DNA of 64,000 bases from Mercenaria mercenaria (GCF_021730395.1 NC_069366.1:69941001-70005000), one strand, 5' to 3'. Positions 11,640 through 23,157 are shown, counted from the first letter of the stretch. Notes: generated from the letters alone by a model not told the origin. A program made the numbers and translations.

Positions 11640-12560
11640 GTATATTGATTTTATCGTCAACTGAAAGTTGAAATACCAAAGTCTCCGTGGACAAGGTATA
11701 CCTAAACACCTACACATCATCTGCAAAACGACCATTATTTTGACTCATGCAAGCGTGACTAGACTAGTTCCTAGACTAAGATATATCTTTTTTTTACATT
11801 TTTATGATTCAATGTAGTGAACTGATCCAGACTATAGCTTATGTCCACTCAGGAAAGTTCTAGAATAGACCAGCTATTGCATTAAGCAACAAGAAAAAAC
11901 GTAGAAATAACTTTATTGTCAGTCTAGTGGTTAGTTTAAAGTGTGTCTTAATGTACATATTTAATGCATGTTTAATCATAACCGTTTAAATATTAACCCT
12001 CTGGCATAATTGGAACTAGGTCAGTATACTGTATTGTTGCTTTCCTCGCATTTCTTAATATTTCTGGCTCGTTTTGAATAAAGTAGATATATTTAACTTA
12101 TACTTGCATTTCAAATGACTTAAGTCAAATTTCAGATACGCCTGTATGTCTAATCGAACAATTACAACTAAGGTAAATGCAAAGCAAATCCATTACATAT
12201 TTACATATACACATATTTTAAACCAACGATCGAAAAGCTCAATATCTCAATATCGTTGTTTAAAATACATAAAATATGGACAATAAGCGGCTTTGTCATC
12301 ATCAGATATATCCGCCCCCTACAGAAAAAAACGACATACCTACCCTATTTTTTACCGGAAGCAAACAATTTATTTTTCCCGCTTTAAAAGAAACAATCCA
12401 GTGTTCTCGCCAGTGTTTACACATTACGTACAAAAGGGGTATAGTTCTGTTAAAATACGTAAGTGCAAGATACAGACCCTTAAAATAGCTTTGTAGTCTC
12501 AATCCAATAGTCCTAGTACTTAGAAAGATTTAAATCGCATGCAAAACCTCAATATGAACT
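11640..12560. other. Non-coding stretch
   Basis: No gene recognised. A segment at about 12428-12450 (AAAGGGGTATAGTTCTGTTA) is repeated at 12812-12835 (ACGGGGTATAATTCTGTAAT), so part of this stretch belongs to a dispersed repeat later split by the SINE. Confidence 0.45.
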
Positions 12561-12578
12561 AAGTAGACAAAGGGGTAT

Positions 12579-12807
12579 TATTTATTTATTTTCTTGGGTT
12601 TATCGTAGCTCCGACACAATTTAAGGTCATATGACTTTCCAGCTTTTCACGAGCGGGTACCTGGGTAGAACCACCGACTTTCCGTAAGCCAGCTGGATAG
12701 CTTCCTCACATAAAGAATTCAACGCCTCGAGTGAGGCGCGAACCCATATCGATGAGGAGCAAGTGATTTGAAGTCAGCGACCTTAACCACTCGGCCACGG
12801 AGGTCAC
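12579..12807 (-). mobile_element. tRNA-derived SINE with 15-bp target duplication
   Basis: Minus-strand SINE. The head at the right end carries box A (GTGGCCGAGTGGTTAAGG) and box B (GGTTCGCGCCT). The body includes TGAGGAAGC-ATCCAGCTGGC, and an A-rich AAATAAATA tail lies at the left end. It is flanked by TAGACAAAGGGGTAT (12564-12578) and TAGACAACGGGGTAT (12808-12822), which match at 14 of 15 bases. The same family is at 48722-48978. The insertion splits an older dispersed repeat. Confidence 0.9.
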
Positions 12808-12822
12808 TAGACAACGGGGTAT

Positions 12823-13075
12823 AATTCTGTAATAATTTTTTTTAAAGAACCTAACATGCCCCGTGCACAACTACTGTTGTTACTGATCACTTGTGTGAAG
12901 TTTCATTAAATTGTGTCAAGGGGATGAGGAGAGATGGTGCGCACAAGATTGTGTCTACGGACAGACAGACAGACGGACGGACAGACAGACAGACAGACAG
13001 ACAACCTGAAACCAGTATACCCATCCCCCCCCCCCCTTACAACTTTGTTGTTCGGGGGGTACAATAATGTAGACA
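12823..13075 (+). repeat. Dispersed repeat with (GACA)n and poly-C
   Basis: This contains ACCTAACATGCCCCGTGCAC, then GTGAAGTTTCATTAAATTGT, a (GACA/GACG)n run at 12959-13003, a phrase AACCTGAAACCAGTATACCC, and a C run near 13025-13036. I recognise the order as a common bivalve repeat. No coding content. Confidence 0.6.
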
Positions 13076-13144
13076 TTTGACAAATATATTATTAATATCA
13101 TATAATGAGAACTTCAAACAAATGTAGGCTCATTGTACAATTTG

Positions 13145-13530
13145 CAATAGAATTTAGGGCCTAGCGCTGTCAGTTCAATAAATTTTGGAGGGGGCCTTAC
13201 AAAGATGCTTTCCATCGAGCGGTTCATGAACAAAAGCCATTTAAAAGTTTCAAGTTTTTAAATTCTAGATGACCCTAAAAGAAACAAAGTACCCAACCCC
13301 CTTTAAAACAAAACTTGGAGAGGACCTTACAATTATGCTACAGTCCAAGTCTGAGAGGCTTATGAGAGTCATTGCTGATTTTTCAATTTGTGCTAGCGCG
13401 GCAACTAAAAGCGGTCAAGCGCCCCCTTTGAATAATTCTGGAGGAAAATCTTAAAACGATACTACAGACAAAAATTGAGGAAGATCAGCTCTAGCGGCCC
13501 CTATAAGGGACTGGGTGCTCCGTTTCGAAC
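13145..13530 (+). repeat. Dispersed degenerate tandem repeat, family A (second locus)
   Basis: Three to four diverged units with the family-A landmarks (GGACCTTACAATTATGCTAC, GGTTCATGAAC followed by CATTTAAAAG, and AGCGGCCCC). A 61-codon frame across it is incidental. Confidence 0.55.
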
Positions 13531-13534
13531 TAAT

Positions 13535-14255
13535 TGACATTCTGCTATAAAACGTTCACTGTAAAGTTTCCAAATCTGAAAATATTTTACCATAAAGTCC
13601 CATTTTGAGAACTTGCTAGAGGCTTATATTTTTGAAATCAGTCACATCGTGTTATCGTTCTATCACATCGTCTAATCGTGCTGTTGCGTCGTGTTATCGG
13701 AGTGTCGTAAATAACCTCTGCAGTAGCCGACAGTACTATAGTACGATCAACAGTATGATGGCCCTATCGGGACACCATAAATTCTTAACAGAGTACACAT
13801 TTTATAATCATATTACAATGTAGATGAAATCACTTCAAACAGTTTGGTGATAAAAAGAAAACAATAACGAGTTTTTCTCTGTAGTCTTAAAACAATTAAT
13901 CTCTATTATAATAAGACTGTTTTCATAAATGGTTCATTGTAAGAAAAGTTTACAAACTTTTTATTCGCCAAATAGACAACTTTCAAGCAATCTACACGAT
14001 ACGTTTACATTTCGTAGTCGATACGTTATGCATAGTATAAATTCACACGGTGATACTGTTTAAGTACTTTGAAACGCACAATATTATTTTATACATATAT
14101 CTACCTAGTAGATAAAATCAATAAAGTTAAAAAATATTAATGCCGTGAAGGTCCTAGGTGCAATTTTGTTGTTTTTCAATGTCGAAACACAAATGTAATA
14201 TTCTTTTTATCACACGGATCCACGGAATTAAAATATCCTTCAACTTGAATGTACA
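13535..14255. other. 3' flank of beta-lactamase-like copy 2
   Basis: AT-rich, with no gene recognised. A canonical polyadenylation signal for the minus-strand gene could not be singled out. The sequence 3' of this stop codon does not visibly align with that beyond copy 1, so similarity is confined to the coding region. Confidence 0.4.
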
Positions 14256-14261
14256 ATGTGG

Positions 14262-15557
14262 TTATGAACCTTCCTGTGCTATATATCTATCTAAACTACT
14301 ATAAAGTTCGTTTTCTAGGTCAACATATCTCGGGTCGTCTCCAAAACCATACAATGACATGAAATTTGTAAGATAGGCAATACCGAGATGATTTTTAAGA
14401 TCTGCCATTGCAAGCTGTCCGCCATTACCAGCATGCCCAAACATATTTTCCCCTCTGGGGTTCTCTTTGAAGGTGGTTCCGGGGCCGAAACTTGTTTCCG
14501 TACCTAAAGTAGCGTCTTTTCCAGATACAAGGGGTGTAGCCAATATTTTTATAGAGTCTTCAGATAAAAGACGCTGATTATCTAAAATGCCACCGTTACC
14601 AATGATACCATAGAGTTTGGCATATCCACGTGCTGTACCGGTGCTAGAGTAACACGACAGTTGAATTTCCCTAAAATATGGATTATTAAGAATAAGTGAA
14701 CCTTTAGTAAATTCTCTCACAGCCCTCCCAGCCCGGGCGACTAGCGAATCTGGATTTGTCACGTAATTCATGAAAATAGGTCTGTACCTTTCACTTGTTA
14801 CCGATTTAAAGAGCGATTTCAACACTGGGTCTTCATATAAACGTGCAACGCGAAAGTACTCTTCTCGTGGTGCGTTCATGTACATATCTATTTCAAAGGG
14901 TTTGGCAATTTCATCTCTGAAAATCTTGTCTGTACTTCTTCCTTTCGGGTCGGCTTTTCTAATAAGAGTGTCAACATAAGGACCATACGTTAAACTGTGG
15001 TATCCATGCGATGAACCGGCTGGCCATACTGTTCTCTGAGAAGACAAACGTTTTTCAACTTTGTCAGGATTGTTATTGAAATCAAGAAAACCAACTGGCT
15101 CATCAAGAGCTACTAACCCTGCTTGATGACTAAGTAGCATTTCAACAGTAATATTTCCTTTGTCACTTTGAGCGAACTCTGGCCAATAGTCAGATACCAG
15201 GCTCTTGTAATTAATAAGACCCTTTTCAACCATTCTTGCAACCATTGCAGCTGCGATACCTTTGGTGTTTGAAAATCCAAGAGTCATAGTGTCCTTTTGC
15301 CACGGACGCTGTGCTTCCTCGTCAGCATAGCCTCCCCATATATCTATAACCACGCGTCCTTTGTGATATACCGCCAATGCCCCACCACGTTCTTTTCCAC
15401 TTTCCAAATTAGCCTTAAATTTGTCAGCCACGTTCTTAAAAGCCGGGTGATAATATCCATCGAACACCACTGGAAGCTTAGGTTCCAGAAAAGATTTTAA
15501 GTATGTAAAAAGCACAAGCAAGCAGCAAAATATAACACTCTGCTTTATAAACCCCAT
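14262..15557 (-). CDS. Serine beta-lactamase-like protein, copy 2 (paralogue)
   Basis: Predicted 431-residue serine hydrolase, tandem paralogue of the gene at 9027-7729, same strand, about 5.2 kb upstream of it. By eye about 74 of 431 positions differ (roughly 83% identity), and only 11 of these are in the first 150 residues. It keeps the hydrophobic N-terminus, the S96-N-T-K99 SxxK motif and the tyrosine motif (HGYHSLTYG). The KTG-equivalent is HAG at 375-377 instead of HTG. Differences cluster after residue 240, including residues 303-305 and the 324-327 loop, so substrate preference may have diverged. The ATG at 15557 is preceded by ATATAG then AAGA, a possible splice acceptor in nearly the same place as in copy 1. 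The frame is intact, so both copies look functional. An esterase, peptidase or lactonase activity cannot be told apart from sequence. Confidence 0.9.
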   Translation of the reverse strand: MGFIKQSVIFCCLLVLFTYLKSFLEPKLPVVFDGYYHPAFKNVADKFKANLESGKERGGALAVYHKGRVVIDIWGGYADEEAQRPWQKDTMTLGFSNTKGIAAAMVARMVEKGLINYKSLVSDYWPEFAQSDKGNITVEMLLSHQAGLVALDEPVGFLDFNNNPDKVEKRLSSQRTVWPAGSSHGYHSLTYGPYVDTLIRKADPKGRSTDKIFRDEIAKPFEIDMYMNAPREEYFRVARLYEDPVLKSLFKSVTSERYRPIFMNYVTNPDSLVARAGRAVREFTKGSLILNNPYFREIQLSCYSSTGTARGYAKLYGIIGNGGILDNQRLLSEDSIKILATPLVSGKDATLGTETSFGPGTTFKENPRGENMFGHAGNGGQLAMADLKNHLGIAYLTNFMSLYGFGDDPRYVDLENELYSSLDRYIAQEGS

Positions 15558-15564
15558 TCTTCTA

Positions 15565-16055
15565 TATTAAAATCAATTTAACCAACGATACGAGTATAAC
15601 GTTTGCGTGTAGTGTGAATATCTGCATGTTGTGAACTGAACCGTGACTGTTAATTACACTCGTTTGATTGTGGGGTAGTAAGATAATACAAATACAACCG
15701 TTTAAAGTACACAATATGAGACGGTTAAACATACACAAAATTGATCGGTCCGCATGTTAGCATAAGAATTAGGATGATAAAAAATAGCGATTATTTTCTC
15801 AGGTCGGAGTATACATTATTAAGAAAACTGAAAGAAAAGAAAGAAAAAAATAAGAAATATTATACATACATTGGATTAAGAAGGATGATTAGTTTTTGTT
15901 ATCGATATATGATAATTTCTCACTTGTTTTAGGAAATACATTTGTTGCTGAGCAGTTAGTTTTTAAAACATTATATACAGAATTCTAAGTCAATAAAATG
16001 AAACAATTCAACAGATTAATATTCCTACGGTATCGTGTTATGTTTAAACATACAC
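15565..16055. other. 5' flank of beta-lactamase-like copy 2
   Basis: AT-rich and non-coding. It likely holds promoter sequence for the minus-strand gene, but no motif is convincing. Confidence 0.35.
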
Positions 16056-16515
16056 TTATTTTTAAATTAATTAATCTCGAGCGCTCGAGATAAAGTGTCG
16101 TGCGAACGAAGTAAGAAGTCGCGCGCTCGGCAGATAAGATGCCGAGTGCTTGAGGTGATAAGTCGTGCTATTGAAATAATAGATTTGATGCCGTGTGACC
16201 GAAAACAACATGTCGTGCGCAAGAGAAATGATGTCAAGCATCTGAGATATGGAGTCGTGTCATCGAATTTTTAAATTAATTGATCTCGACCGCTTGGGAT
16301 AAAGTGCCGTGCGAACGAAGTAAGAAGTCGCGCTTGACAGATAGGATGCAAGTGCTTGAGATGATTAACCAGTGACCAGTTTCAAGAGAAATAATCTCGA
16401 GTGCTAGACTTATAATCTTAAGTGCACGTCTGCACGACGTTTGATCTCAAGTGCTCGATCGCACGTCTTGGTTCGATCGCATGACATCTTATCTTGAGCG
16501 CATGATATAAATATG
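16055..16515. repeat. 209-bp-period tandem duplication with CTCGAG motifs
   Basis: TTTAAATTAATTAATCTCGA at 16061 recurs as TTTAAATTAATTGATCTCGA at 16270. Each is followed by GATAAAGTG-CGTGCGAACG and AAGTAAGAAGTCGCGC. The units are built from short degenerate phrases (GTGCTTGAG, CTCGAG, GTCGTGC) and contain the palindrome CTCGAGCGCTCGAG at 16076-16089. A third, more decayed part runs to about 16515. Confidence 0.7.
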
Positions 16516-16519
16516 TCGG

Positions 16520-17150
16520 GCGATCGGAATAATTCAATCTGAAATAATAACCGTGTGTCCTAAACATACCACAACACAACCTAGATCTCTGTTTGAAATT
16601 TAAGTCCATGTTTGTTTGTCGAAGATAACGTAATCAATAGATGATCAAAATGAAAATTATAAAATGTTTAACATCTAAATATTACCGTGTAACTTCATTG
16701 TTAATTTGTGCTTTTTCTCATTTTAAGTATTGGAAAATAAAAAAAAAGTGACCATTTTGTCACTAACTAAATCTATAGATTTCTTCTAATATTCTTAGTC
16801 AGCTCCATGTGAAATGTTAATAGTTACGGAACTCAATTAAAAAACCATCTCCTGAACAGAGAAGACCCAAGGCTTGTGGTCGCTCTATTTCCGAATCAAA
16901 CATGTCGCATAGATACAGCAGATACGTCATTTTCAACTTTGTTTCAACATTTACTTGATTTAAGGCTCATTCTTGAATTAAGGCTCATATCTGAACGTCA
17001 GCATTTTTAAATGAGTAAATACATTTAAAAGTCATGATAGTCGAAATCACAAAACGTACATCTTAATATTTTAACAATTTTAGCTATTAGTATAAGGTAA
17101 ATATACTTATAAACATATTTGAAACAAACGATCTCAGCACTGTTTGAAAT
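16520..17150. other. Non-coding stretch
   Basis: AT-rich and without a recognised gene or repeat family. It could be intergenic, or intronic to the minus-strand GTPase gene if that gene continues this way. Confidence 0.4.
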
Positions 17151-17375
17151 ATGAGCCGCACCATGAGAAAACCAACATAGCGCATTTGCGACACAAGCCT
17201 GCGCATCCGCGCAGTCTGGTCAGGATCCATGTTGTTCGCTTTTAAAGCCTATTGCAATTAGATTAAACGTTAGCGAAAAGAATGGATCCTGACCAGACTG
17301 CGCGGATGCGGAGGCTGGTCTGGATCCATGCTGGTCGCAAATGCACTATTTTTGTTTTCTCATGGTGCGTCTCAT
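17151..17375. mobile_element. Palindromic MITE, copy 1
   Basis: A 225-bp imperfect palindrome. It begins ATGAGCCGCACCATGAG, and its right end reverse-complements to ATGAGACGCACCATGAG. The arms contain GACCAGACTGCGCGGATGCG, which is itself partly palindromic, so each arm can also fold on its own. The central spacer is about 35 bp (CTTTTAAAGCCTATTGCAAT). It is the same family as 23158-23394 and encodes nothing. Confidence 0.85.
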
Positions 17376-17379
17376 TATA

Positions 17380-19235
17380 TTAATTACCATTTTTCCTCCA
17401 AGAAACAATGCGAGGCTTGCCTCTTTTTCCAATTATCAGTTTAAGAGAGGGAAAATGATTGTCTTTTCCATTCCGTAATATTTCCACAAATGAATAATTC
17501 ATTTATCAGCTTTTAAATCAATTCGTCTATTATTATATTTTCAAGCCGTAATTCGTGTTTATACGATTACAGTCAGACATAAATTTGGCATGATCAGACA
17601 ACGTGTGGAAATATTGTTAAGTTATCTTTTGTGGTTGGATAATTTATATCTTATTTGTGGATACAGAGACAGCTGCCTATGTACATGTAGGAAATCTCTT
17701 GTTTTAAACCATGTCCATGCTTTTTATTACATTCTGACGAGATAAAAAAAAGCTTGCATATTTGATCTGAATATATACGTATAAGACATAACGGAATCGA
17801 TATAATATTAAGCAATCAATTCTAGTAACGTTTAAAACAAACGCTATTAAATACATTAATCCCACTTAATTATTGTAGTAAGATGTATTCTTTGATACCT
17901 GGCTCAGGAAAAAAAAATGAACAAAAACTTTTGCAACCATGCATAAAGCTTTATGTACCTCAAATACATAGTATTCAAATATTTGTTGACGACTTACTAT
18001 TAAGTATTTATTCAGAATGTAGACAGTAGGTAAATAATTTATACAATCCTTTTGTATTCTATGTAGATTTATTTTCAAGCTCTGATTCTTGTTGGCACCA
18101 TGCTACTACCTTTCTAATGGTTCCAGTCAGACATCTTGATTTGACATTTAGTATATTACGAAGTAATCTTCTCTACAAATGCACAAACAAAAGGTGGAAT
18201 GTTGTGTAACATATTAAGCTACTGTTTGACATTCATAGGTACAGTTCATTTCGTTGCTGCGAAACTGCTATTTCACACATTCTAGACTGCTTCAAGTCTG
18301 TCTTTGTACAAGTAAGATAAAAAAAAATGAGTGACCGATTTTGGCGCCAAGTACACGCAATGCTGTCATGATCGTATGATCGTATTTTAGTCACGACACT
18401 GGGTTTGGAAGGGAACTTTGATGTGCATATCTAAGATCAAAATAATAACATCATATATAGGAGCACATTGCATCTTACAATTCAAACTTTATACTTTGTG
18501 TACGTGAATATTTAGTAAATGTAGGAATTTTTAAATTTTAATTGCTGCTGACTCATTCCTTAAATTATTTGTGTACGCATCTTAGCTTTTTTCAGCTCCA
18601 GCATATAAAATTTTATCATTGCTACAAAAACGTCTTTTTACAATATTGTACTACGATCTGGGAACACTATAATTATTAGGTAATTGGAACAAAATAGCCA
18701 AACTGGCACAAGAAACTTGTAATCGCGTAAAGATGGACTTGAATAATTCACAGTTCTGTTTTCCCTGTACATTTCATGCTAAATTCACATCGTAGGTCTG
18801 TGTTTCACTTTATTTTAACAGGTACAGGTATATCATGTAATAACTGCATTATCGTATGTGTTATGGAAACCTATGTCATACACCACCACTGTAGTTTATG
18901 GTTTCATGTTACAATGTGTTTGTTTGACTGAAAATATTGTTCTTGCCTCAAACATGGACCTATTTTTTCTTTTCATTTTTCGATTTTTATTTAGCATGAA
19001 CAGTGTTCTTCAAGGTGGTATACGTTACAGACACTTAGAAAGGATTATAGTGTGTACTGCAGTCATTTATTTATATAATCATAATGCAATGTTTAGAGTT
19101 TATGTCTGTCTGATGGTACAAGTTGTAATATTTTATCAATCGAATGTACGCTTTGATATTTTAACTTCATCGTTGCAATTTATAGACTAGATAAGGAAGG
19201 AAAACGCATTTAGAATAGCAATGCTAAGGTAAACT
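17380..19235. other. Non-coding stretch downstream of the GTPase exon
   Basis: I looked on the minus strand for the remaining G-domain exons (G3, NKxD and SAK-type motifs) and recognised none. No other gene or clear repeat is visible. A 110-codon plus-strand frame at 18858-19190 has no family features and poor amino-acid composition. Confidence 0.4.
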
Positions 19236-19238
19236 TTA

Positions 19239-19446
19239 TTAACCCTTACCCTGCTAAATTTCTATAATGAACTTGTCCATCTTTTAATTTGGGCAGTGCC
19301 ATTAACTGTTAAAATTAGTGCTTAACGATACTGACTGAATGGCGAACAGTGCAGGTCATGATCAGACTGCACGGATGTGTTGGCTGATCATGATCTGTAC
19401 TGGTAGCAAAGACAGAATTAGTCGTGTCCAGCATGATAAGTGTTAA
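19239..19446. mobile_element. TTAA-bounded MITE, about 208 bp
   Basis: The left end is TTAACCCTTACCCTGCTAAA, and the right end reverse-complements to TTAACACTTATCATGCTGGA. Both are set at TTAA. The interior has inverted GATCATGATCTG-type segments. The right-hand end recurs alone at 47368-47414 (AGCATGATAAGTGTTAA). No coding capacity. Confidence 0.7.
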
Positions 19447-19449
19447 TTA

Positions 19450-20390
19450 ACAATATAGTCGACTGTACTTCCGATACACAAAACGTAAGTATTTCATTCT
19501 TTATCTGGATTAGCCGAGACGTTCATACTTCAATAAACCTTCTAATAGTAAATTTCAGCAAATGGTTTAAACAGAACAATAAGGTTATTTTCTCTGTTCA
19601 TAGTAATTCATCATGAAAATGAAAACCGTGTCTAATAATACACACATTCAATTTCAGTTGAGAAACGAACACAGCGGTAACTAGTTATTCGTACCCGATG
19701 ATCAAGGTTTCTATTCGAAATAAAACTGTTTTCGATGTTTTTGGAGCTGCTAATAGTCTGTAAAAACAAAAAATCGGAAGTAGAAATATCTTTATTCCAA
19801 ATTATTAAGTGTGTTTACATTCATACTTTATAACCCTAACGTTAACGTAAGCCGTATGGGAATTTATTTGATAGGTGCAATGCAGGCAGGTGTTTCACAT
19901 GAATAAACAGCAGAGACAAAAATGAATCCCTGTAGTGAAAACTGTACAGATATCCATTACTGCGCGAGCCACAAATTGATTAGTTGTTCCATTATGCATT
20001 TATATATTAATGAATTTGAAATATACGTTCTGCAATGTCCAATAAATGTCTACATCGGCTTGAAAGGCAGCAAATACTAAAGGATGACATAGTTCTTAAC
20101 GCAGCAGCAATTAATAAATACTTGTAGTGAATATATCTTTACAAGTATTTCTTTGCAAATATTTTGCTTCGTAAGTTGTTTTCCCATACACTCAAAGATA
20201 ATCTCTTGTAACATGTATACATATTTCTGATATTCTACTTTTAAGTTGACTGCGACTATTCCATGTAAAATAGAATCGTTTACCCGGTAGAAATTCTTGT
20301 ATTTTATTTTTATTTTTATACAATGTTTAAACGTATTTGCATAAGATATTTGAAATATCTATAAAGTAAAATGATATATATAAAAATATT
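19450..20390. other. Likely intron 3' of the RGK exon
   Basis: On the minus strand this follows the splice donor at 20395, so the part nearest the exon should be intronic. No further exon was recognised. AT-rich. Confidence 0.45.
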
Positions 20391-20395
20391 CTTAC

Positions 20396-21061
20396 CTTGG
20401 TCGTTCTCAAATGCCACAAATTCTGACGTCATAAACTGGTTGGTCAGTGACGTCTTCCCAACTCCTTTGTCTCCGAGCATTGCTACTTTATAAATTTGTG
20501 TTTCTGATGAAGAGGCGATACTTTCGGCATTAGCACTTTCTTTTGAATGTGTACTATTTGCTCTTGGCCTGTTAGATGGTCCACTATTGACTGCATTATC
20601 TGTATTTACAATAGCACTTCCTGTGGAATTTATACTGTTCGAACTTCGTTTGAAAGAATCCCCCCTGTTCACTATTCCACCTTTTGAAGTTGTCTTAAAT
20701 GACCTTACACGCTGTAACGGCTGTTGTGTGGTTTCACGCCTATTTATATCTTCAAAAGAAACTGAAAGATGTTGGCTTCTGACCGGTGATGGCAAACTGC
20801 TTCTCCTTGGCCGATCGAGATCAACGTCTAACAGTTTTGGCCGCGGTCGATTGCGAAAGGAACATGATCGTCCGTGAGCATTTGTATTCAATGTCAGGGT
20901 CTTCAAGTTTGGAATTTCAGAGTTCAACATTTTTCTTCTCTGTAAAAGTTTATTACTTTCTGTTGCTTTATTTTCGTCCCCTTCGAAATCATGACATATT
21001 TTAGGAACGCTTAATTTCCTTTCGGCTTCTTCCTTTTCCATGACTATTTCTTTTGTCATAT
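20396..21061 (-). CDS. RGK-type (RAD/GEM/REM-like) small GTPase, one exon
   Basis: Partial coding exon of a Ras-like GTPase. The ATG at 21059 is two bases past a good splice acceptor (TTTTTCTTTTAG, AG at 21063-21062), so a 5'-UTR exon lies upstream. The exon ends in CAAG followed by GTAAGA, a consensus donor at 20395, phase 1, after 221 codons. Residues 1-188 are a basic, Ser/Thr-rich tail with RRSSLP at 85-90, which fits a basophilic kinase site and is close to a 14-3-3 mode-I motif. Residues 190 onward start the G domain: YKVAMLG, then the P-loop GDKGVGKT (196-203), then LTNQFMTSEF. A long N-terminal tail before a Ras-like P-loop is typical of RGK proteins, which in vertebrates restrain voltage-gated calcium channels and bind 14-3-3 and calmodulin. 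The rest of the G domain and the C-terminal tail are not seen in the window. Small-GTPase identity is strong; RGK placement is likely. Confidence 0.85.
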
Positions 21062-21064
21062 CTA

Positions 21065-22190
21065 AAAGAAAAACATCACTATGTAAACCGCGTCAACTTG
21101 TTTATTATTCTAAATACATCATATATATATTCTGACACGTTAAAAATGTTGCTTTTTAAATTAATGCAATAAACGCGACAATTTCATCATAAATATATTT
21201 TAAAACGCTAAATCACCATCTGAATTCGATTTAAACAATTGCGTAATAATGCACTGTACTCGGACATAGCGTTATACTCAATAATCCGGATGTGTCTGCG
21301 TTATTAAATAACCGAACTAGCTTAATTTATTTCTTCGGTATAATTAAGAAATAAACTAAAAATTAATGAAAATCAATTTTGACACAAAATAATATATTAA
21401 TCGTATATTCCTGTTCTAATGCATTGCTTATAAAACAATTACGCATATTTATAAATTCATAACATGCAGTTACGTTTCTTTCCAACCTCTAATATACAAA
21501 TACGCTACCTGGAATCAATATTACACTTTAGTGTATGTAAAATCCCTTCTCATCTAGGCACTGCTATGTTTTTCCAATGGTTTATAAGCTACAAGCTCTC
21601 TCTTTATAAACAGAAGCAGAAACCGCTCACCACGTGGTATTGATAATACTGTGTTATTGTTGTTCTCTCAATACGACAACTGCTGTCAATGTTAAACTAT
21701 AAATTTGACATTGACTGCGGGCAGGTAGACACACACAGGTGCTGTGAACTATATGATTCATGTTTTGTACCTGGTACCTCTGTAACAATATGTTTCCAAG
21801 AAAATATACGTTTACCTATTGACTCATGCTTTGTAAAGAGAAATAAAACATTAAAGTACACGCATGAACAATTACATTTTAATTGACAACAAGTGATTCA
21901 ACATCTTAATTCAGTGCGAGTCGTTTGTAAAACAGCCGTAAAATTTACACGTTTTCTTTGAAAGATGATGAAATTACTTGTTATTATTACAAATGAAAGT
22001 CAATCTTTTAAGGATTCTACAACTATATAAAATGATTGCAGACTCGCTTTTGACTCCGTGTTTTTATATATATGCTGGTCGTTTTGGGTCATAGTATATA
22101 ACAGAGTTTATATTGGGTCGGCGCTGATGAAGAGGAAATTAGAAATAGCTATTTTCCTCAATAACACTGAATTAAACGGAGATAAGACCT
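21065..22190. other. Upstream intron or 5' flank of the GTPase exon
   Basis: Minus-strand sequence before the acceptor at 21063, probably an intron separating a 5'-UTR exon. No promoter element could be fixed. No gene recognised. Confidence 0.4.
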
Positions 22191-22194
22191 ATAA

Positions 22195-22260
22195 TAATAC
22201 AATTGAATAGATTCCATGTTCCCTTGGGACCAGTAACTGTAACAACACTGAATCAAGTAC
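22195..22260 (-). repeat. Dispersed repeat family G, end fragment
   Basis: GAATAGATTCCATGTTCCC, followed by GGACCAGTAACTGTAACAAC, matches the end of the 43516-43680 copy (GAATGGATTCCATGATCCC, then GGACCAGAAAATATAACAAC). Confidence 0.5.
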
Positions 22261-22261
22261 G

Positions 22262-23155
22262 GATGCCATTTAATTGCTATCGCACGGCAGATAACGACTG
22301 CTGTTATGAAATTTAATAACATCTATAAGGTTACCTTTTAGAAGTTTTGAATACAAAGCAGCAGGGTGTTTGATATTTATACTGAATAAGTTAGAAAGGA
22401 GACATGTTCAGCAAGCTACTTCTTAATAGAACATAAACATTCGAAATACAAATTCCTTCTGAAAAGTAATGGCTTGCCTAGTTGAAGAAACAGAGTTCAG
22501 AGAAGGCAGTTGTTTCAAGCTAGATAGTGTCCAGTGCTTAAAAAAATGTGGTGTATGTACACGGTATCCTGAAAAGTACGGTGTTTTCTAACCTGCTGAA
22601 GCTGTATACAGATTTTTGTTTGTTAATTACCGCTCCGCCTTTACAGACTGATGGAATGGGCCATAACATAAGCTCAAAAAATTGCGGCAAAATGTCCTCC
22701 GCGATACCAATTTGGAAGATTACGTTTTGGTCAATATTGTCTTCTTTTGTTGAATATCACATTATATTCAATGGCTCAAAAGTCAACAATTGTTCTATTA
22801 CATCAAAGTTCATTTAGGCTAAATGGTGGTAACCCGGGTCAAAACATCTTTTATTTTGATAGTCAAAATACTTTTAATTTTTAATTTAATAACTTAACAT
22901 ATAAGTATCAGGAAACAGTCATAAAAATTGTGCAGATCTAGTTGCTTACTTCGTATCGGAAGCCTCCCTTTTATTTATAATGTTACTGTCATCTGTTTTA
23001 ATATTCATTTTGATAAGACGAGTCAGCGGACACTATCAGGAAGCACTAAACTTTATTCTTGGAAACAAGCTGGCGAGCAGAAAAACCAGGAAGTTTCTGT
23101 TTTGTTTTTGTTAAACAAACGCTCATTTATTCCGGGGACCAATCAACGTTCTATA
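22262..23155. other. Non-coding stretch
   Basis: No supported gene. Two short plus-strand frames (89 and 121 codons) carry no family signature, and the second runs into the MITE. Confidence 0.4.
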
Positions 23156-23157
23156 TT

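Noticed and set aside
18858-19190. 110-codon frame next to the GTPase gene
   Set aside because: It is on the opposite strand, has low-complexity hydrophobic composition and shows no G-domain motif.
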